Source: an uncultured Bacilli bacterium (lineage in GTDB: Bacteria; Bacillota_I; Bacilli_A; RF39; UBA660). From it: DNA of 64,000 bases. Numbering within the stretch: the first letter of the stretch is position 1; every line of letters begins with the position of its first letter. The stretch covers positions 1 to 64,000 of the forward strand of contig CALVQK010000001.1 of NCBI GenBank assembly GCA_944358305.1, in the 5' to 3' direction. The translations under genes and the position numbers were made by a program. The notes under the pieces are model-generated. The model was not told where the DNA came from. It searched no databases and saw only the letters and a program-made list of their open reading frames with translations. This document shows, piece after piece, positions 25,083-34,400 of the stretch.

Positions 25083-25908
25083 TAACACAAATAATTAAAG
25101 ATAAAGTAATAAGTAGAGAAAATAATAGATAGAAACTTATAATATAACTTAATCTTCCTAAAATAAAAGTACTAGATAAACTATTAATAATTAACATAAA
25201 AGGATAGTTATATTCCGTTAAAACATTAAAACTACAAGAAAAATATAATAATAAATACTGGATTACTATTACTAAAATGCCAATAATCAAAGCAAGATAT
25301 AAATACTTATCTTGTTTTTTTCTTCCATCTATTTCTTTATATGGAATAAATAATAATAAAGAAAGAGGAATAATTTCATAAATAAAGAATAATAAACTGC
25401 CTTTAAATATATTTAAAAGACTACTACCAAAAGGAATCCTTAAATAAGTTAAGTCTAGACTAAAGCTGCTTCCTATAATATTAATTACAAATAAAGGTAT
25501 AAAAATAAAACTTAGAATCAAAGAAAGACTAGTTAATTCTTTATAGCTTTGATTAGATGCTACTAAACACATTAACAAAAGAAGAATAAGAATACTATAA
25601 AAGTTTCCACTACTTAAAAAAGAATCCTTAATAAAGTTAGTACTTTCTATTATTAAATAGATAAAAAAACTTAAATAAACTAAAGATATTATTATTTTTA
25701 AAGATCTTTTTTCTAATTTAAAAGATTTTCTTAATTTTAAAATAACTTTAAATAAAAGTAAAACAAAAATACTACCTAAAATAATACTAATAATAGTATC
25801 GCCTTTACTTATATTAATAATTTTTTCTATAAAAAGAGGAAAAGAAGAAGTAGTTAAAAAGAAAGTTAAACTAGCTAGTTGTAATAAGCCTATTTTTTTA
25901 TTAACCAT
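25036..25908 (-). CDS. Spore germination permease-like protein, GerAB type
   Basis: Nearly all of the 290 residues are hydrophobic helices (about nine to ten), starting KKIGLLQLASLTFFL, as in the amino-acid/polyamine permease-like B subunit of germinant receptors. Typical GerAB proteins are about 360 residues, so loops are short here. It is the last gene of gerAA-gerAC-gerAB, starting 8 bases inside gerAC with a GGAGGAGGAG site. It would sit in the spore inner membrane and bind the germinant. The 3' end overlaps the convergent gene at 24564-25082. Confidence 0.8.
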   Translation of the reverse strand: MVNKKIGLLQLASLTFFLTTSSFPLFIEKIINISKGDTIISIILGSIFVLLLFKVILKLRKSFKLEKRSLKIIISLVYLSFFIYLIIESTNFIKDSFLSSGNFYSILILLLLMCLVASNQSYKELTSLSLILSFIFIPLFVINIIGSSFSLDLTYLRIPFGSSLLNIFKGSLLFFIYEIIPLSLLLFIPYKEIDGRKKQDKYLYLALIIGILVIVIQYLLLYFSCSFNVLTEYNYPFMLIINSLSSTFILGRLSYIISFYLLFSLLITLSLIICVIKQLGLNKYNLKLQD

Positions 25909-26863
25909 AATTGTCTTTCTCCTCCTCCTTTAAAGTAATATTAACATTTATATCAGCTTTTTTATATGTATCATAATTAACCTCTCTCGTTTTCAAATAA
26001 ATATAATTAATAACATTGGAAATATTATAGTTACTTTCTCTTTCATTATTAATTAATTCTAAAATATTATCGTTTAAATCTTTAATAACAATTTCTTTTA
26101 ATTCTGTTAAATCATCACTATCAGGACTATCAATTTTACCTTCAATTTTTATATTAATGGCATTATTTTTATAATTTATTCGTGATTTTAAATCATATAC
26201 ACTTACTTCATAGCTATTATCATTAAAGTTTACTTTAGTATTAAAAGCATCAATCATATTATTAATTAAATAATTAGCTTTTGCTAAACTCCTTCCTAAG
26301 GTAATTTTTAAAGAAGGAATATAAATGCCTTCACTTCTTAAATTGTTTTTATAACTAATAAGCGGAATACTAGCATCCTTAATATCATCCAAACTACTAC
26401 TTAGAAATTCTTTAAAAGTTACATTAACAATACTAGCACTTTCTTCTTTTTCTTTTTTTATAAAACTTTTATAATCATTACGTTTATGATACTTCTTAAA
26501 TAAGTCTTCTAAATTAACTTCTGTTCCTAAAACTAAGTAATCGATAGAAGTAAATTCCTCTTTAAAAAAATTAAGAGTTTTATTATCTATAATATTAGTA
26601 TTTAAAATAACGATTTCTAAATGATCATAATAAGTTTCTTTATTATCAACATTCTTAGCCTTTAAAAATACTTCTCCCAAACTATCTCCTTTAACATTAT
26701 AGACTTTATTATCATCATTAATAACATTTAAGTAAAGAGAGTATTTATTATCTTTAAATTCTATACCTAGAGTATCAACAACTGCTAAACTATTTAATTC
26801 ATCATAAGGAGTAAAACCTAAAAATATTAATAGTACTATCAATATTATAATAATCTTTTTCAT
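25901..26863 (-). CDS. Germinant receptor C subunit (Ger(x)C family) without lipobox
   Basis: A 320-residue protein. After the N-terminal hydrophobic segment it reads FLGFTPYDELNSLAVVDTLG, which aligns with the GC-W-(D/E)-x-x-E-(I/L)-N-x-L-A-(I/V)-V-x-x-(I/L)-G signature of Ger(x)C lipoproteins. The lipidated Cys is replaced by Phe, so the protein would be held by an uncleaved N-terminal helix. ILGR/LKITLGRSLAKANYLI and the C-terminal helices fit the family. The start overlaps gerAA by 4 bases. Confidence 0.8.
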   Translation of the reverse strand: MKKIIIILIVLLIFLGFTPYDELNSLAVVDTLGIEFKDNKYSLYLNVINDDNKVYNVKGDSLGEVFLKAKNVDNKETYYDHLEIVILNTNIIDNKTLNFFKEEFTSIDYLVLGTEVNLEDLFKKYHKRNDYKSFIKKEKEESASIVNVTFKEFLSSSLDDIKDASIPLISYKNNLRSEGIYIPSLKITLGRSLAKANYLINNMIDAFNTKVNFNDNSYEVSVYDLKSRINYKNNAINIKIEGKIDSPDSDDLTELKEIVIKDLNDNILELINNERESNYNISNVINYIYLKTREVNYDTYKKADINVNITLKEEEKDNYG

Positions 26864-28278
26864 AAATCTCTCTCCCTTATTTTATTTTTTGTAAGTAGGG
26901 GATTTCTTTTCCTAATACCCTTATGAGTACCCTTAATTATAGTATCTTTAATTTCTTCTTTTATGAAAGGAGAAAAAGGTGCAGTATAAGGAACAGAAAG
27001 AGAAGAAGTTGTAACTAAAGATGAAAGTAAAATGATAAAACCTGTAAATATTCCAAATAATCCAAAGAACATAGCAAGAAACATAAGGATAAAGCGCCAC
27101 CATCTAAGCGCATAAATCATCTCGATTGAAGAAAAGGCAAGACCTGATATTGCAGATATAGATATAACAATAATCATAATAGGAGAAATTATACCAGCGG
27201 CCACCGCAGCATCACCTAAGATTAAACCACCAAGTATCGATACAGAAGTTCCCATACTAGCAGGTTTTCTAATATCACTTTCCCTTAGTATTTCAAAAGA
27301 CACACTCATAAATAGAGCCTCAATTAAAGCTGAGAAGGGGACAGTACTTCTTTGTTCAAGAAAATTTAAGAACAGAGGAAGTGACAAAATATCCTGATTA
27401 TGAGTTGTCAAAGCAATATATATTGCTGGAGTAAAAATAGATATTAAAAAGGCAAGAAATCTAATTATTCTAATAAAAGAAGTATTAATTGCTTTTTCAT
27501 AATAATCATCACTAGTATGTAAGTAATCAATAAAAAAAGTAGGCATAATTAAAACATAGGGAGAATTATCAGCGACTATAGCAATTTTACCTTCAAGTAG
27601 GGCTTGACTAACTTTATCAGGACGTTCAGTTGAAGTAATTGTAGGAAAGAAAAAATTAGTCTTATTATCCAAATAACTTTTTAAACTGCCTACATCAATA
27701 ATTCCATCAACATTGATTTTATTAAGCTTATTTTTGATAATATCAACATTTTTCTTTAAAGCGATTGTTTTCATATATAAAATACCAACTTTAGTCTTAC
27801 TAGATTTACCGATAAACATCCCATCGACATATAAATCGCAAGTCCTAATTCGTCTTCTAATAAGCCCGACATTTGTATTAAAATTTTCATTAAATGCATC
27901 TTTACTACCAGTTATACTTGCTTCATTACTAACTTCAGGAATACCTCTATCAACACTAGATCGTGCTTCAATCGCTATCGCTTCATCATCACTATAAATT
28001 AAAAGAGCAAAACCCATACAAATATAGTCTGTCATATCATTTAATTTATTTAATATTTTCCCATTATTAGTAGGAATAAAATTAAGAATTTCTTCTTCAA
28101 TATCATTACTTTGAAACTTAATAGTTAAAAGCTTTTTTAAAATGAAATCATTAACATAATTAGAACTACCCAAAACTTCACTCATTACTAAAATGATTTC
28201 TCTATTATCTATAATAAATGGTCTAACAATTAAATCAGTAGAATTTCCAAAAGCATCTTTAATTTGATCACTAAGCAT
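26860..28278 (-). CDS. Germinant receptor A subunit, GerAA type
   Basis: About 472 residues: an N-terminal soluble domain (DLIVRPF ... IDVGSLKSYLDN, with SLRTERPDKVSQALLEGKIAI-like block TSTERPDKVSQALLEGKIAI), then membrane helices with FLEQRSTVPFSALIEALFM, RKPASMGTSVSILGGLILGD and the C-terminal PYTAPFSP block. All are hallmarks of GerA-family receptors that trigger germination. The start is taken as ATG 28278 behind GGGGATGATTTCT; the open frame extends to 28368 but without a ribosome binding site. CATACTA (complement at 28303-28309) resembles a sigma-G -10, though no good -35 is seen. Confidence 0.85.
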   Translation of the reverse strand: MLSDQIKDAFGNSTDLIVRPFIIDNREIILVMSEVLGSSNYVNDFILKKLLTIKFQSNDIEEEILNFIPTNNGKILNKLNDMTDYICMGFALLIYSDDEAIAIEARSSVDRGIPEVSNEASITGSKDAFNENFNTNVGLIRRRIRTCDLYVDGMFIGKSSKTKVGILYMKTIALKKNVDIIKNKLNKINVDGIIDVGSLKSYLDNKTNFFFPTITSTERPDKVSQALLEGKIAIVADNSPYVLIMPTFFIDYLHTSDDYYEKAINTSFIRIIRFLAFLISIFTPAIYIALTTHNQDILSLPLFLNFLEQRSTVPFSALIEALFMSVSFEILRESDIRKPASMGTSVSILGGLILGDAAVAAGIISPIMIIVISISAISGLAFSSIEMIYALRWWRFILMFLAMFFGLFGIFTGFIILLSSLVTTSSLSVPYTAPFSPFIKEEIKDTIIKGTHKGIRKRNPLLTKNKIRERDL

Positions 28279-28382
28279 AGAAATCATCCCCATTTCTTTA
28301 ATAGTATGAACCAAATTAGAAAATAAATTTATTATTTTGATAAATTTATAATAACGTTGTATAATCATTATAGGTGAAGGAA

Positions 28383-29468
28383 ATGTCTGATTTAAACAAA
28401 ATAAAAAATACAGTCTCTACTTCTAGCTTAGCTAGTTTAGAAAAAACAGCTGATTTTACAAATTTCAACAAAGCAACTAATGTAATTGAAGTGAGTACTG
28501 AAATTATTGACACTTTAACTGCAAATGCATTGCCACTTTCAAATCGTGCCTTCAAAGATATAATATATCAAAATATTATTAGTGATGGGTTTACTCCTCA
28601 GGGAGTTACAAATATCGGTAGCAGTTTATTAATAAGTGCCTATAAAAATGGAGAATTATCGAGAGTTTATATTTATGATAGTCTAACTAAAAAGTACAAA
28701 GGAAAAGTAATTTTAGATAATAAAGCTCATGTTGGTGGCATTACTTATGATAAGGAAAACAAAATTTTATTTACTACTGGTAGTAATGGATCAGTTAATG
28801 CTTATAATTATGAAGTTATAAATGAAATTATGTCTTCTAAAAAGGATGATAGTATTGATGGGTTCACTATAAATATAAATGATTATAAAAAAGCAAATAA
28901 TAATATATATCAAAAAATTAAAATAGATTGTGATATTAATATTAATTATAAAGATAATATGGATTCAAATGCTTCAACTATTTATTACTACAATGGCAGA
29001 ATTTATATTGGTAGTTTTGAAGGAACTAAGCAAGGTGATTTAGTTAGTTATAGATTTAATTATGATGAAAATAATAACACTATAAAAAAATCAGATCTAA
29101 AAGTATCCTCTTTACCAGCAGTTACCCAAGGTATCGCTATAACAGAGTACAATAACAATATGTATTTAGTCACTGCCCAGTCAGTAGGAATTACAAATTC
29201 ATCAATAACAATATATGAAAGTTCACCTAATAATAAAGAGATGAAGCCTAAAAGACTATATTTAAATGAAAGAGGTATTGAAGGAATACAAATAAGAGAT
29301 AATGGTGAAGTAATTGCTGTTTTTGAAAATGGTAAAACAGAAGTTTTATCAACAAATATAGAAAAACTCAATGAACAAGCTAAATATATGAATGATTTAA
29401 GCCTTGGTGATTATATTAATACAGGTTTTCAAGGCGCTGGAGGAATAATTTACGATATATTTCATTAG
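28383..29468 (+). CDS. Beta-propeller-like protein, unknown role
   Basis: A 361-residue protein with no obvious signal peptide. Lines such as SDGFTPQGVTNIGSSLLISA, AHVGGITYDKENKILFTTGS and ITEYNNNMYLVTAQ are repeated blade-like strands typical of six- or seven-bladed propellers (YncE/arylsulfotransferase-like). The N-terminal about 50 residues are helical and Ser/Thr/Asn-rich, as in leaderless secreted proteins. Start is ATG 28383 after AGGTGAAGG. The gene overlaps nothing but is divergent from gerAA, and is followed after 11 bases by a lipoprotein gene, so the pair is probably one unit. Confidence 0.5.
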   Translation: MSDLNKIKNTVSTSSLASLEKTADFTNFNKATNVIEVSTEIIDTLTANALPLSNRAFKDIIYQNIISDGFTPQGVTNIGSSLLISAYKNGELSRVYIYDSLTKKYKGKVILDNKAHVGGITYDKENKILFTTGSNGSVNAYNYEVINEIMSSKKDDSIDGFTININDYKKANNNIYQKIKIDCDININYKDNMDSNASTIYYYNGRIYIGSFEGTKQGDLVSYRFNYDENNNTIKKSDLKVSSLPAVTQGIAITEYNNNMYLVTAQSVGITNSSITIYESSPNNKEMKPKRLYLNERGIEGIQIRDNGEVIAVFENGKTEVLSTNIEKLNEQAKYMNDLSLGDYINTGFQGAGGIIYDIFH

Positions 29469-29479
29469 AGGTGATATAA

Positions 29480-29968
29480 ATGGTAAAAGTTAATGTAGAA
29501 AATTTTAAAAAGAAACTAATATACACTACAGCAGCTCTTATGACTGGGGCAATGCTAAGTGGTTGTAATGCAATAATAGATAACAGTGATAATATTCATA
29601 AAATACCACAAGAAAATAACAAAAATTATACAGATGATACTATAGAAACTAATATCTTAGTCAATTTTACAGGAACAGAATTTATTGAAGAACCTGATTT
29701 AATTGTTTTTTATGATAAAGAAGGTAATATTTACAATATTGCTTATAGTGATGAAGGAACCCAGCTTATTTCTATTGAGCCTACTGATTCAAAAGATGTT
29801 AGATTTAGTTCTAATATTTTAGATGCTGTAGATGTTTTGCCCGAAATAACAGAAGATCAAAATTGGGAAATTACTTTTGATTATTATAATAAAAAATATG
29901 ATATAGAAGTGATTGAAAAAGAGCAAATACTAGAATCCCAAACAATAAATTCTTCTAAATTAAAATAA
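29480..29968 (+). CDS. Lipoprotein, unknown
   Basis: A 162-residue protein with a lipoprotein signal: basic start, AALMTGAMLSGCN with lipobox Cys at about residue 29, followed by a polar tether and a beta-rich domain. It is cotranscribed with the propeller-like gene upstream, and its last codons lie in a terminator hairpin. No family recognised. Confidence 0.65.
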   Translation: MVKVNVENFKKKLIYTTAALMTGAMLSGCNAIIDNSDNIHKIPQENNKNYTDDTIETNILVNFTGTEFIEEPDLIVFYDKEGNIYNIAYSDEGTQLISIEPTDSKDVRFSSNILDAVDVLPEITEDQNWEITFDYYNKKYDIEVIEKEQILESQTINSSKLK

Positions 29969-29984
29969 TAGAAGAATTCTTTTT
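29948..29984 (+). terminator. Intrinsic terminator after the lipoprotein gene
   Basis: AATTCTTCTA (29948-29957) pairs perfectly with TAGAAGAATT (29969-29978), then CTTTTTG. The stop codon lies in the loop. Confidence 0.8.
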
Positions 29985-30025
29985 GTTTATATAAATTTAC
30001 TGCTAAGAAAGAAGGAAAATAGTTT

Positions 30026-31222
30026 ATGAAAGTTAAAATAATAGATTATGACCATCAAGGTAGAGGAATTGCCAAAATAGATAATAAAGTAATATTTATA
30101 CCTAAAGTAAAGCTAGGAGAAGAAATTTCTATTGATATAGTAAAAGATAAGAAGAACTACTCTATAGGTAAAAGATGTGATTATCTTAAAGTAAAATATT
30201 GTCCTTACTATCAAACTTGCGGAGGTTGTCAGATAGGACATTTAACTTATGATGAGCAGTTAGAGTTTAAAAAGAATACTGTTAAAAATATTTTCTCTAA
30301 ATATACAAATTATAATTTAACTAATTTAGAAGTAATCCCTACTAAATGTTATAACTATCGTAATAAAGTAACTTTTCATATTAAGGAAGACAAATTAGGC
30401 TATTATGAAGAAGACACTAATAACTTAATACCTATAGATAAATGTAATTTATTAGATAGTAATATTATAACTCTAACAGCTTTGCTTAATTCTTTTATTA
30501 AAGTACATAAGAAACTTACTAAGGTTATTATTAAATCTTTAGATGGTAAACTTATGTTAATATTAGAAGGTAAGGAATCTAAAGAGTCTATTAAAGAGTT
30601 CTTCTCTTCAACTGTTAGTTCTCTATATTACAATAATGAACTGATCAGTGGTGCTTCATCTTTAATGATAGATGTTTTATCTAAAAAGTTTATGGTAAGA
30701 AAAGACTCTTTCTTTCAAGTAAATAAAGAGGGTATTAGTTTAATATATAAAGAAGTTATTAATTTAGTAAAAAAACTAAATTGTAATATTATCTATGATC
30801 TATACTGTGGTACTGGTACTATTAGTCTTTTAGTAAGTGACTATGCTAAGAAAGTAATTGGTATTGAAGTAGTAGAAGATGCTGTTAAGGATGCTAAAAG
30901 TAATGCCAAGTTAAATAATATTACTAACACAGAGTTTTATTTAGGTGATGTAAGTAAAGTTATTAAAAGACTTGATTATACACCTGATACCATTATTTTA
31001 GATCCACCAAGAAGTGGCCTTTCTAAAGATTTAATAGAATTTCTCTTATCTTTAAAAGTAAAAAATATTATTTACGTCTCATGTAACCCTCTAACTCTTG
31101 CTCGTGATATTAATCTTTTAGATAGTGAATATGAACTTAAATCTATTAAACTAGTGGATGAATTCCCTAATACTTATCATTTAGAGTCTATAACATTCTT
31201 AAATTTGCGAAAGAAAAAATAA
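30026..31222 (+). CDS. 23S rRNA (uracil-5)-methyltransferase, RlmD/RlmCD type
   Basis: A 398-residue radical-independent SAM enzyme that makes m5U in 23S rRNA. An N-terminal TRAM-like RNA-binding domain (residues 1-55) is followed by CPYYQTCGGCQ with three of the four Fe-S Cys, then the SAM domain: IIYDLYCGTGTISL (motif I), TIILDPPRSGL (motif IV) and VSCNPLTLARD with the catalytic Cys. The TrmA/RlmD family is clear; the exact target uridine is not. Start at ATG 30026 behind GAAGGA. Confidence 0.9.
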   Translation: MKVKIIDYDHQGRGIAKIDNKVIFIPKVKLGEEISIDIVKDKKNYSIGKRCDYLKVKYCPYYQTCGGCQIGHLTYDEQLEFKKNTVKNIFSKYTNYNLTNLEVIPTKCYNYRNKVTFHIKEDKLGYYEEDTNNLIPIDKCNLLDSNIITLTALLNSFIKVHKKLTKVIIKSLDGKLMLILEGKESKESIKEFFSSTVSSLYYNNELISGASSLMIDVLSKKFMVRKDSFFQVNKEGISLIYKEVINLVKKLNCNIIYDLYCGTGTISLLVSDYAKKVIGIEVVEDAVKDAKSNAKLNNITNTEFYLGDVSKVIKRLDYTPDTIILDPPRSGLSKDLIEFLLSLKVKNIIYVSCNPLTLARDINLLDSEYELKSIKLVDEFPNTYHLESITFLNLRKKK

Positions 31223-31287
31223 TAAACAGTATATTATATAAGTGAAAGGTTTCTAGTATAACCATTAAAATTACAGGGGGAAAATAT

Positions 31288-32190
31288 ATGAATAAAGTTA
31301 TACTAAAGGATAATATTAATATAGAAAATTTAATCTATGAAGTTCGTGGGATTCAAGTGATGTTAGATAGTGATTTAGCAAGACTTTATGAGTGCAAAAA
31401 TGGAACTAAGACAATTAATTTGACAGTGAAAAGACATATTAATAGATTCCCAGAAAGATTTATGTTTCAGTTAACCAAAGATGAATATGATTATTTGCGG
31501 TTTCAAACTGAAACCGCAAAAGATAATAATATGTCTAGAACTTTACCTTATGTTTTTACAGAACAAGGTGTTGCAATGATGGCGACAATACTTAGAACAC
31601 CTGTTGCCGAAGAAATTAGCATAAGAATAATGGATGCTTTTGTTGCCATGAGAAAATATGTTTCAACTAATTTGTTAGAACAAAAATATATAAATAACAT
31701 GGTATTAGAAGATCATGATAAGATTAAAGTATTAGAGGATTCGTTTCAAAAATTAGAAGAAAAGAAAAAAGTTAATGAGATTTATTTTAATGGTCAGATT
31801 TAAGATGCTTATTCTAAGATACAAGAAATATTCAATAATACTAAGAAAAAACTTACAATAGTTGATGGATATGCAGATAATACACTACTAGATATTGTAA
31901 AAAGATTAAAAATAGAAGCAACAATTATAACTAAACCCAATAATTTACTCACCATACAAGATATAGAAAAATATAATAAACAATATAACAACTTGACTGT
32001 TATATATGATAATACATTTCATGATAGATACTTTATTATAGATGATGAGGTAGCCTATCACTGTGGCGCTAGTATAAATAGAATAGGTTATAAAATATTT
32101 TCAATTACTTTAATAGGAGATAGTGATGTAAAAGAAATGTTGATTAATAAAGTAAGTAAAATTATAAAAGTAACTAGAAAAATAACATGA
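31288..32190 (+). pseudogene. ORF6N (KilA-N-type) domain gene with a single nonsense mutation
   Basis: The frame encodes an N-terminal ORF6N domain (LIYEVRGIQVMLDSDLARLY, KRHINRFPERFMFQLT, LPYVFTEQGVAMMATILR) up to a TAA at 31801-31803. The same frame then continues without break as DAYSKIQEIFNNTKKKLTIV, FHDRYFIID and YHCGASINRIGYKIF to TGA 32188-32190. The second half is the usual C-terminal domain of these proteins, where the residue at the stop is normally Tyr (FNGQIYDAYSK), so one TAT-to-TAA change explains it. ORF6N proteins are phage- or element-borne DNA-binding regulators. The N-terminal 171 residues could still be made. Confidence 0.8.
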
Positions 32191-32286
32191 GGAATAAATC
32201 CATTATAGGGATAATATTTAAACATTATGATACTAATAAAAACTATAAAATAGATACATATATAAGAAATAAAGGAGTTATTTATT

Positions 32287-32724
32287 ATGATGCGTATAGG
32301 AACAAAAAAGAAAAATAAGAATTATGTAAAAAGAATAGGCTCTTATGTTATAGTTGAAAGAGAAGAAGATGATAAAATAGCAATTGCTACAGATGGTACT
32401 TATTTTCTACTTGGTGGAGGTTTAGAGAAAAATGAAACAGAACTTGATGCCTTAAAGAGAGAAGTTATAGAAGAAGCGGGATATAGTTTAAAAAATATTA
32501 AATATTTTGATCAAGTAACTGCTTGGGCAGATAGTGTAACTAGAGGACCGCTTGATGTGACTGCGACTATTTATATAGCAGAGTTTGATAGAAAGGTAAA
32601 GGAACCTATTGAAAAAGATCATAAAGTTTTATGGGTAGATGCTAATATATATAAAGATAAACTATTTCATGAATATCAAAGATATATTTTAAATGAATAT
32701 ATAAATGCAAAAGGAGAGAAATAA
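32287..32724 (+). CDS. Nudix hydrolase
   Basis: A 145-residue protein with a full Nudix box, GGGLEKNETELDALKREVIE followed by EAG (G-x5-E-x7-REVIEEAG), which binds Mg2+ and hydrolyses a nucleoside diphosphate linked to another moiety. The substrate is unknown. AAAGGAG precedes ATG 32287. It heads a five-gene run of small enzymes with 2-4 base gaps (nudix, HD, GNAT, nudix, PHP), most likely one transcript. Confidence 0.85.
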   Translation: MMRIGTKKKNKNYVKRIGSYVIVEREEDDKIAIATDGTYFLLGGGLEKNETELDALKREVIEEAGYSLKNIKYFDQVTAWADSVTRGPLDVTATIYIAEFDRKVKEPIEKDHKVLWVDANIYKDKLFHEYQRYILNEYINAKGEK

Positions 32725-32726
32725 AA

Positions 32727-33401
32727 ATGCCAGATAAAGATTTAGAAATTTGTTATAACAATTGTATCGAATATAGTAATAAAATAAAAAATCCTATATT
32801 AAGAGACTGTGTTTTAGAGATATATAATGATTATAAAGATAGACTATTAAAGGTTCCAGCCACTCCAGGTAGACATCATTATTTTAAAGGTGGACTATTA
32901 TATCATTTATATTCTGTCACAAGAAATTCTTATACCATCTCAACCCTATATCCTAATTTAAATATAGATGTTGATTTATTAATATTTGGTTCACTATTGC
33001 ATGATATAGGTAAAGCTTTAGAATATAATAGTTTTACAACAGATGATAATTATATTTCAGTAAAAGGAAACGAAAGAGACTTATTAGGACACACTTATAA
33101 AAGTACCCATATAGTAGATAATTATCTTAGTAAATATGAACTCGATGATAATTTCAAAAATCAAGTTTTACATATAATAGGTAGTCATATGAGAGATTTT
33201 GGAGAAGAAGGGGCTCTAGTAAAGCCCAAAATGATAGAAACAATAATTATTAGTTATTCTGATAACATAGATAATTATTTAGAACCAGCCTCAAAAGCTA
33301 TTGATAGAGTAACAAGAGGAGAGCAATATGAGTTTCCGAAGGGAGAAATTCCCTATTATAAATCATTAAATCCCTATTATGAAGAAAGGAAAGATAAATA
33401 A
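32727..33401 (+). CDS. HD-domain phosphohydrolase, YhaM-like
   Basis: A 224-residue protein: PGRHHYFKGGLLYHLYSVTR and LLIFGSLLHDIGKALEY give the H...HD metal ligands, with later His in LGHTYKSTHIV and IIGSHMRDFG. The order and spacing resemble the HD domain of YhaM-type 3'-5' exonucleases, but the OB-fold domain of YhaM is missing. A nucleotide or RNA substrate is likely; not assigned further. It starts 2 bases after the nudix gene. Confidence 0.75.
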   Translation: MPDKDLEICYNNCIEYSNKIKNPILRDCVLEIYNDYKDRLLKVPATPGRHHYFKGGLLYHLYSVTRNSYTISTLYPNLNIDVDLLIFGSLLHDIGKALEYNSFTTDDNYISVKGNERDLLGHTYKSTHIVDNYLSKYELDDNFKNQVLHIIGSHMRDFGEEGALVKPKMIETIIISYSDNIDNYLEPASKAIDRVTRGEQYEFPKGEIPYYKSLNPYYEERKDK

Positions 33402-33403
33402 TA

Positions 33404-33916
33404 ATGAATTTTATAGTTGAAGAAGGAAATAGTGAGGATATTGATGAAATAATAGATGCTATTAAATATTTACATGACATAATAGAAAATAAAGATTGGT
33501 ATGCCATAGGCCTTGCTAATCATGATAAAATATTAAATAAATTAAATGATGATGCCATTATTATTAAAGCTTTATATAAAAACGATTTAGCAGGATTCCT
33601 TCTTGCTGAAAGACATATTAATCCCGATAGTGAAATTGCTAAAGAAATACCAAAGCATGAATTAGCTTCATCTATTGAACTAGATAATGCTGGAGTATTA
33701 CCAAAATATCGAGGAAATCATTTACAGGAGAGTTTAATTTTAAAAGCAGAGTCTATAATGAAAGAAAGAGATAATAGTATAAAATACTCTTATGCAACTG
33801 TTCATCCGGATAATTTACCAAGTCTTAAAACTTTAGAAAAGACAGGTTATCAAAAATATAAGGAAAAATTAATGTATGGGGGAAAAATAAGATATATAAT
33901 GCGAAAGGAAATATAG
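33404..33916 (+). CDS. GNAT-family N-acetyltransferase
   Basis: A 170-residue protein with the GNAT acetyl-CoA loop ASSIELDNAGVLPKYRGNHL followed by a helix, and a C-terminal TVHPDNLPSLKTLEKTGYQK block (motif B, typical of GNATs). The acceptor is unknown. It is third gene of the 32287-35291 run. Confidence 0.8.
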   Translation: MNFIVEEGNSEDIDEIIDAIKYLHDIIENKDWYAIGLANHDKILNKLNDDAIIIKALYKNDLAGFLLAERHINPDSEIAKEIPKHELASSIELDNAGVLPKYRGNHLQESLILKAESIMKERDNSIKYSYATVHPDNLPSLKTLEKTGYQKYKEKLMYGGKIRYIMRKEI

Positions 33917-33917
33917 T

Positions 33918-34397
33918 ATGAGTTATATTAAAGATTTAAGAAAGTATGTAGGGCATGAACCTATTCTAACAGCAGGAGTACTATTATTTATTTTTAACGA
34001 TAAAGATGAAGTGCTAATGCAACTTAGAACTGATTATAATAAATATGGCTTTCCAGGTGGTGCAATGGAATTAGGAGAAAGTTTTGAAGACGTAGCAAGA
34101 CGTGAATTAAAAGAAGAGACTAATTTAGATATTATAGATTTAGAGATGGTAAAAGTATTATCAGGAAAAGATACTTATAGAGAATATCCTAATGGAGATA
34201 AATTATATGATATAACTGCTGTCTTTGTAATAAAGAAATATAGGGGAATTTTAAAAGCAAATGATAATGAGAGTAAGAAGTTAGAGTGGTTTAATGTAAA
34301 TAACTTACCATCTAATATGACAGAACATACTAAAAATTATCTTGAAAAGTATGGAGATATATTAGGGGATGCTTTGAAAATATATAAAGGAGAATAA
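33918..34397 (+). CDS. Nudix hydrolase
   Basis: A 159-residue protein with GGAMELGESFEDVARRELKE followed by ETN, a complete Nudix box, and an N-terminal PILTAGVLLFIFN strand. The DYNKYGFPGGAMELGE context is that of broad-range Nudix enzymes often annotated as (d)NTP or ADP-ribose hydrolases; the substrate cannot be deduced. Second nudix gene in the same operon. Confidence 0.85.
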   Translation: MSYIKDLRKYVGHEPILTAGVLLFIFNDKDEVLMQLRTDYNKYGFPGGAMELGESFEDVARRELKEETNLDIIDLEMVKVLSGKDTYREYPNGDKLYDITAVFVIKKYRGILKANDNESKKLEWFNVNNLPSNMTEHTKNYLEKYGDILGDALKIYKGE

Positions 34398-34400
34398 ATA

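Noticed and set aside
28279-28368. Thirty extra N-terminal residues for the gerAA gene
   Set aside because: The upstream ATG has no ribosome binding site, whereas ATG 28278 follows GGGGATGATTTCT.
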